Both the position numbers and the translations under genes were made by a program. Of a stretch of 64,000 bases of DNA, positions 58,108 to 64,000 are shown one piece after another. This stretch comes from Hyaloscypha bicolor E (taxonomy: Eukaryota > Ascomycota > Leotiomycetes > Helotiales > Hyaloscyphaceae). The notes below the pieces were generated by a model, which saw only the letters and a list, made by a program, of their open reading frames with translations, was not told the DNA's origin and made no database searches. Location of the stretch: assembly GCF_002865645.1 (NCBI RefSeq), contig NW_020194546.1, forward strand, positions 310,001 to 374,000, in the 5' to 3' direction. Each line of letters starts with the position of its first letter. The stretch's first letter is position 1.

Positions 58108-59060
58108 ATGCGAACTTTTCGAGCCTGTATTGCACGTCGAAGTCGCTTAGAAAGCCCCAGAAATTTTATTTCAACATCCAGAATGTCCCTAACCATCAGA
58201 CAAGACCGTCTAGCTGATGGGCCGTTCAAGCTCATCGAGACACCAGTCCATGCCCAGATAGCGACAGTGAGCACCTCCAGGGTTCTCAAGCCCCCATCAA
58301 TAACAGAACTCCCAGAAACCATACGACCAATATGTAGAAGGAGCTAGTATCATGGCGTTAAGTCACAACGTGATCATCCGTGGCCTCAACAGCATCTACA
58401 GACAGGCGACACACCTAAAACCGAAAGACCACGCTGACTTCATTGCTTACTCAAAATGTTGGTACGAGGTACTCGATGCTCATCATACATCAGAGGACAC
58501 AAGCCTCTTTCCACAGATTGAGGCCAAAACCGGGGAGAGGGGCCTTATGGAAGCCAATGTTCAGCAACATCGTTAGTCAACTCAAAACAATAATTTGAAC
58601 AAACTAGCTGACTGAACTACAAGATGCCTTTCTCCCAGGTCTGCAAGCCTACTTAGAATACCTAAACTCAGTCACTCAAACCCCTGAGGTCTTCTCTGGC
58701 ACACGCCTCAATGCAATTATCGACAGCTTTGCACCGACCCTTCTCGTCCACCTCTCTGACGAAATCCCAACACTCCTTTCCCTCTCTCGTTTCGGCTCCC
58801 AGTTTCGCTTCCTGGACGGAATCAACTTGGAAGCCAAGAAATCGCCCTTGCATCTCTCAATCACAGGTGGGGTCCCTTTCTTTTTCCGGAATCTGGATGT
58901 AGAGTATGAAGATGGGCTTTGGAGAGGTTGGCCAGAGATTCCTGGTTTGGTTTGGTGGGTTATGCAGAGGACTTTTGTTGCGTGGAATTGGAGGCTGTGG
59001 AGATTTGCTAGTTGTGATGAGAAGGGAAGGTTGCGGGACTTGCCTGCTTTGGAGGACTAA
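58108..59060 (+). CDS. Hemerythrin/HHE-domain protein with possible mitochondrial presequence
   Basis: Exons 58108-58266, 58307-58571 and 58624-59060 give 286 residues. Residues 1-25 (MRTFRACIARRSRLESPRNF onward) are Arg-rich and lack acidic residues until position 15, like a mitochondrial targeting signal. A second Met at 26 (MSLTIRQDRL) could start a cytosolic form. The HHE-like four-helix region shows ALSHNVIIRGLNSIY, the EVLDAHHTSEDTSLFPQIE iron-ligand pattern, and NVQQHHAF after splicing. The C-terminal part is Trp-rich (RGWPEIPGLVWWVMQRTFVA). Such domains can bind a di-iron centre and O2 or NO. No role is proven. The first intron is only 40 bp. Confidence 0.8.
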
Positions 59061-59273
59061 ATATGGTGTGTCACGAAAACAACAGCCATTGGTGTCTTGG
59101 TGTCTTGGTTGTTGGTATAGGTGTCTCTTCTAGAATGCTTGCATGCTTTTCATACACCTGAGCACCAAAATTTGCCTTTCCTGCTCCCATCACACTGCCA
59201 ATTGATAGCCAGGAAAAGTTTTCCTACGCCATCCAGTCATAATGCTTTCCGTTCGCCCTTCATGATTCATTCT

Positions 59274-62112
59274 TCATCGAGAGAGGATACCTTTGACGGT
59301 ACCATCAACAATGAGCCGACCCTCAATGGCAACCTCACCAATGCCAGAATCGTCTCCACTGCCGACCTCAATCCAACGCTTCAGCAAGTCGTTGCTCTCC
59401 TTTGGTTTGACATCGTCGGCCCTGGTTCCAACAGTGACATGAGCGACCTGGTTCACACACTCCCAGTTCTCATCCTCATCGACAAGTCTAGCAACAATGG
59501 CCATGATTCGATTGTCCCATACAACCTAAAATGAATGTCAGAACCAGACAGACAGATCCAAGAAGTGTATTACTTACTCGCTCTAGCAAGACCTTGCACT
59601 GCCCCATCTTGCTTCCACCGCTCCATGGATCGCCTCCAGACTGAGAATGCATATCGGTATATCTTTGCCAGAGTTCTGGGTGTGCCTTTGAAGCAGCGCG
59701 ATGGATTAGAGTCACGTGGAACTCGGGCTGGGTTCTACGAGTCTCTTGGAGCTGTCGGAAGAATCGGCCTTTGTTTGATGAGACAGACGCGAAAGCTGTC
59801 TCGAGGGCTTCAAGGATAGGTGTCTTTGGCAGATTGATGGAAACATATTCGAGGGGCTTGGGTCTCTTGGCAATCTGAGGCTGCTCCTTCTATGAGAGAC
59901 ATCAGTGGCCATGAATATCAGGCTTTCGTGAGAATGGACTTACAAATTGTTGGCCCTTCTTGTTATTTTTATTGTTTTTTGGCCCTCGATCTCCAATCGT
60001 ATGTCGAATGTCCGGCTTATAATCGCTGAGGGCAACGTTAATCGCATCATCGAGATCCTCGCTGGAAGGCATGTCGTTAATGAGCTTTGGAAATAGCTCA
60101 CTGAGTTGGCTAATAACGGTTTCCAAATTGTGCCTAGAGTTGGCTGTCGGGTCCAGATCGATGACAGCGTCGAATCCGTCGTCCGGTTGTGCATATGGAT
60201 CCAGTGCCTCAAAACGGTGGATAAAGCCTTCCATGATTCCGAGAACCTTATTTTGATCCGAAGCTGCCTGAATCGTTTGGTGGTTGTCGCCCCGGGAAAG
60301 AACTCTGTTCTGAGTGACTTCCCTAATCTTGGAAATTGTGTCCGGAGTGTGCACAAAGTTGAGAGCAACGAGCCGAATCTCGGGATGGGGGGTCTTGACA
60401 TCACCAATAATCTGCTGACGCTCATATCGCTGGGCGTTGTTCCGGTCTGCAAAAACAACGGGCATCTGCTCCAATTGTGTCAACACCTCCTTCGTAAATC
60501 GAGGAGGACGGCCTTTGCCTTGGATGTTGTCGTTTTGAACGTGACCCCACCCAAAAAGATGCACCAGTGCAACAGCAAGTGTTGTCTTTCCGCAACCAAG
60601 AGTCGCAATGGGAACCAAGATGATGTCTTTGGCAGCATCCTTTTGGGGTCCTCCCGTGATGGCATACTCTGCTCTGATAATATCAGAACCCTTCAAATTT
60701 TTCTCCTTCAAGAAGTCATCTCTCAGTTTGATAATGCCATGATTCGCGGCGTATTCTTTGCCCATGCCTCGATTCTCAGCGAGTTGTCGCCTAGCATAGA
60801 GTAAATATTCCTCAGTAATCTTGACATGCTTCTTGAAGCGAGGTGGCTTGCCAGCAATCAAAGCCTTCGTGCATTCACGCCATTGTCGATACATCAGATA
60901 GGGCTCCTCAAATTTGTATTTGAAGAACCAATCCACGAGATGGCCAGAAGCTTTCTCTTGGGATTTACAGCGAATGACAAAACCTTCAACGTCGCGGCCA
61001 TTATATGAACCAGTCTCTGCCACCTGATCAAGGAAGGTCTTTGTTGTCTGGATATCGTCGAGAACTAGAAAGTCGGTCTTCCGAAAACCCCACTCCTCAG
61101 CAAAAGCTTGAACTTGAGGACCAGAGTATGTCATAAACTCAGGGATGTTGATATTTATACCATGAAGGTACAGGCCCGCATTGTCTCCGGCGTAAGCAAG
61201 GATATGCTCCTCGAAGTCGTCGTCACAGAGCTCAGCAACGGCCGTAGCATTTCTACGTCTCAGTTCTCTGGCCAAGTCTCCTCGCGACTTGCCGACGGCT
61301 GCCAATTGCTTGTCGATCCAATGCTCTCCCGCAACCGCATGGCTCTTCGTCTCGTCGCCTCGGGGTCCAGTCGAGTGCTTGCTGCAAACAAGCAAGGTGC
61401 CGTCATGCAGGCCGCTGATGAAGATGATGCATCCATTCTCCTTCAGACTCAACTCGTATGGGCCTTTCGTATTATTTTCGATATTTCGCCATTTGGTAGC
61501 GTTCACCTCTTCAGTGTTGAAGAACTTATCGTAGCCACGGATACAGATCTCGGGTTGTCCTTTCTCGTTCTTGGAAGTAAATAGTCCTCGGGCATACGTT
61601 GGAAGATCATCCCGCTTATAGTCCCAGTCTTGGAACCGCCATGAATTGACGGTAATCTTCTCCGGAGAATTGGCTATGTCGAAAGCAGTCTTCTTACAGC
61701 TGAAAGCCTTCCTAGAAGCTTTGGACTCCTTCTTGGTGCTGCCTTCAAGATTTTGAATAAGAGTCTGAACTTCTTGTACATCCTGTGGGACATATGGAGC
61801 CTCGCCAAGACCAGCCATGATTGCGAGATTTCGTTGGTAGATGACTTGGGAAGTTGGGTTCGATATGGCAGAAAATTTGACATAAATAGAGCTGGACACA
61901 GGGCGTCGAACTCTTGCAATGGTAGAACAGCAGGTACGCGCAGTACTCAAGAGAGGGAAAGCAACTTGTCGTAGGGATGGTATGAACCTGACCATCAATG
62001 GAGACTGTGGTGCTTTTGTAGGTGTGCGAAATTTAATGAAGCTCAGCCTCGGAAGGATTGCGCTTGCAGTATTAGTCACACGCCGAGCTGTCTTCAGGAG
62101 GCTAACAGGCAT
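59274..62112 (-). CDS. trl1: Fungal tRNA ligase (Trl1-type)
   Basis: Three-domain RNA-repair enzyme that joins tRNA halves after intron removal and, in fungi, splices HAC1-type mRNA. Minus-strand exons 59944-62112, 59578-59889, 59274-59525 give 910 residues from the first ATG. Ligase domain: adenylated Lys224 in KENG, with FKYKFEEPYLMYRQW further on. Kinase domain: P-loop GCGKT at 506-510. Cyclic phosphodiesterase domain: two HxT motifs, His781/Thr783 (EFHVTLIH) and His856/Thr858 (AHVTVGT). All catalytic motifs are intact. The first 98 residues before a second in-frame Met (MAGLGEAPYV, ATG at 61816-61818) are basic and Ser/Arg-rich, unlike the compact yeast start. Confidence 0.95.
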
Positions 62113-62433
62113 GAAATTTAGTCGGGACCTGTGCCTCAGAGTGAATAGAATAGGACAATTAAACCCCTGGCGGAAAAGCTGAAAAGCGAAGCCCTGAAGT
62201 GATCAAGTGCCATTGTGCTGTTCGTGGTTTGGAAACTGCCCTGAGTGGCTTTACTGCAAGCTAGCGGCCGCCTTTCGAAGTCAACAAAGTCAGCCTCGCC
62301 AGTTTCTTTCCTTGATTGGCTGTACATTTTGCAGAACCTCAAAACTCATAATCTCACGAATCACGAGTTAACTTCTTACCAAGCCTGCTTCTCCATCTTC
62401 CCCTTCAGCCGATTCCGTACTAGAACGGCTGCA
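62113..62433. promoter_or_regulatory. Divergent promoter of trl1 and ankyrin gene
   Basis: 321 bp between start codons; should carry both 5' UTRs. No specific motif assigned. Confidence 0.55.
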
Positions 62434-63078
62434 ATGGCAGCGAACCCTTTCTTACTGGCCGCCGACAGTGACCCTCGACTTCTCCCGCTTCTCCGAGCAA
62501 ATCCTTCTCTAGCCTCCTCTCAAGACGACCACGGCTACTCTGTCATGCATGCTGCTGCATCATACAATCACCTCGATTTGCTTCGAACACTTGTGAACGA
62601 GTTCCAGGTCAACGTTGACTTGAAAGATGAGGATGGCGAGACGGCTCTCTTCGTTGCGGAAACTATGGATTGTGCAAAATTGCTAGTCGAGGAACTTCAC
62701 GCCGATATCACAATTCGGAATGATGAAGGCAAAACCGCAAGAGAGAAGTTGGTAGAGGAGGGCGATTTCCCAGAAGTTGCGGTATATCTGCGGGTAAAGG
62801 AGCTCGAGGCACAGGTGAACGGGGTCCACAGTGTAGCAGCCACAAATGAGGTACATGCACCTCCACCTCTGCCCGAAGGTGCCTCGGTGAGCATTGGATC
62901 GATGGCGCCCGAAGAAGTTGGAGAAGTTGTGGACACAGAATTCAGACGGCGGATAGAGGAACTTGCGGCACGAGAGGATTTCCAAAGCGAGGAAGGCCAA
63001 AGACAATTGAGAGAGCTTGTCACAGAAGCACTGAGAGGAGAGGTCAATGAGCGGGATGTACGCCAACGTACGAGCTGA
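62434..63078 (+). CDS. Ankyrin-repeat protein (yeast YCR051W-like)
   Basis: Single-exon gene of 214 residues. Three ankyrin-type repeats occupy residues 1-115: NPFLLAADSDPRLLPLLRAN, HGYSVMHAAASYNHLDLLRT, DGETALFVAETMDCAKLLVE. A charged C-terminal helix follows (EFRRRIEELAAREDF, RELVTEALRGEV). I chose the ATG at 62434 because it begins at the first repeat; the frame is open back to 62245 without ankyrin features. Ankyrin repeats mediate protein binding; no partner can be named. It ends 12 bp from the Rpp40-like gene on the other strand. Confidence 0.88.
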   Translation: MAANPFLLAADSDPRLLPLLRANPSLASSQDDHGYSVMHAAASYNHLDLLRTLVNEFQVNVDLKDEDGETALFVAETMDCAKLLVEELHADITIRNDEGKTAREKLVEEGDFPEVAVYLRVKELEAQVNGVHSVAATNEVHAPPPLPEGASVSIGSMAPEEVGEVVDTEFRRRIEELAAREDFQSEEGQRQLRELVTEALRGEVNERDVRQRTS

Positions 63079-63090
63079 CTGAGTTTCTCT

Positions 63091-64000
63091 CTATGAGATC
63101 TCCCATGAGACGAACTCGTTTGGTGCGTCTGGAAGCTTCAGTATTGTACAGACCTTACCTTCTCCCAAGGGGCCGTCACCAAACCCAACAACACAATATG
63201 CAAACCATTCATCTTTAGGGACAGCGAGCAACATCTGGACAAATATCTTATGGGCCCATGACGGAGACATAAAGCCCTGCCATGTGACTTTGACGAGCTT
63301 GGTATCCTTGAACGAGTCTCCTGGTGGCACATAACGAGTTAGAAAAGAATCGATTTTGTCGTCGGAGTTTATCCTTGGACTCTCGAGGAGAACCAGAGAA
63401 AGCCATTCGTGAATATCAACCGCATAATCTTCGAAATCTGCACCGTACGACGGGTCTACCACTGTTGGGGGCTTGACCGAAGGCATCTTGACTTTGATGG
63501 ACTGGGAAGCCCCGGGGGAGACAGTCCTCCACGTAGGGAAGTGAGCATCGAGAGGATCCGGGGCGACAGCTTTATGACCAATTAGTATGTAGCTTAACAT
63601 TGGAGTTTAGAGTCAACATACTTGCACGAAGATCATGAAAAAGCCATGTGACGGGTGTGGTGAGGATATTCTTGAATGCGTAGAGAATTCTATCAAACCC
63701 CTTTTTGCCATGAAGCATCGATGGAAGGCGGAGGTTGATCTCGACGACTGTTGCGTTTGTCAGTGATCATGTCCATAAATTCAGATCCGGAACATACCCC
63801 ATCGGGGCTTGGTTCCTCGCTTTCCTTTGACACCTTCCGGTTTCCCGACCAAGCCTGCTCGTTCATAGCTCTCTTTATCCAGATGTAAAGTCAAGATGCC
63901 TGGATTCCAAGATCGTTAAAAGTATTCCAGTCTGACACGAAGTAAATGGTAGCCATGCCTTCTTTCAATGAGTACACATTGTCCACGCCAGCTCGTCCCT
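63091..64000 (-). CDS. RNase P/MRP 40-kDa subunit (Rpp40)-like, 3' part (5' end outside window)
   Basis: Minus-strand exons: >63959-64000, 63798-63899, 63622-63747, 63091-63569; the rest lies past the right edge. The encoded C-terminal part reads VDNVYSLKEG, LTLHLDKESYERAGLVGKP, EGVKGKRGTKPRW, LPSMLHGKKGFDRILYAFKN, then HEWLSLVLLESPRINSDDKI and FLTRYVPPGD, blocks I associate with fungal Rpp40. The first visible intron (63900-63958) would have a GC donor; read unspliced, the frame soon stops. Rpp40 is a protein subunit of the nuclear ribozymes that process tRNA and rRNA precursors. The name rests on pattern recognition without a search. Confidence 0.68.

Overview
This window is nuclear DNA of a filamentous ascomycete (Pezizomycotina). 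The evidence is dense protein genes with many short introns of about 45 to 120 bp, orthologs of ascomycete genes (cot1, atg11, naa15, nar1, tim54, a fungal tRNA ligase, NHP6), and transposons whose decay looks like repeat-induced point mutation (RIP). A leotiomycete is my guess from the feel of the proteins, but nothing here proves the class. Most genes were rebuilt exon by exon; the exon phases sum correctly for each model given.

Layout. 1-1417: 3' part of a cytochrome P450. 2077-5648: AT-rich decayed hAT transposon with terminal inverted repeats and a perfect 8-bp target duplication. 6225-9794: S-adenosylhomocysteine hydrolase and eIF3h. 10431-12561: a ten-exon conserved fungal gene of unknown function. 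14094-14592: an NHP6-type HMG-box gene, then about 3.3 kb without a convincing gene. 17957-20598: NatA subunit Naa15. 20866-24593: a 3.7-kb Tc1/mariner-type element with a transposase and a second, unrelated antisense gene. 24691-29732: kynurenine formamidase, a UPF0643-like gene and a MOSC-domain gene. 30439-41500: atg11, a CENP-H-like gene, a Mix23/Cid2-like gene, a mitochondrial carrier and tim54. 41534-50003: the NDR kinase cot1, SF3A2/Prp11, tubulin cofactor E, a CCCH protein and an Iec1-like zinc-finger protein. 50840-52129: a pyridoxal-reductase-type aldo/keto reductase. 52355-52638: a small MITE. 53032-64000: a membrane protein, nar1, a SUZ-domain protein, a small conserved protein, a hemerythrin-domain protein, tRNA ligase, an ankyrin protein and the 3' part of an Rpp40-like RNase P subunit.

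The genes are mainly housekeeping and do not form a metabolic cluster. Many neighbours are divergent pairs sharing a short promoter (atg11/CENP-H, Mix23/carrier, SF3A2/TBCE, SUZ/small gene, trl1/ankyrin) or tightly convergent pairs (nar1/SUZ 13 bp apart, ankyrin/Rpp40 12 bp apart).

The best candidate for something undescribed is the Tc1/mariner-type element. Between near-perfect inverted repeats and TA duplications it carries a DD34E transposase and, convergent to it, a 654-codon reading frame for a basic, Ser-rich protein with a possible Cys/His metal site. That frame has eight internal stops, each one transition away from Gln or Trp, as RIP would leave.
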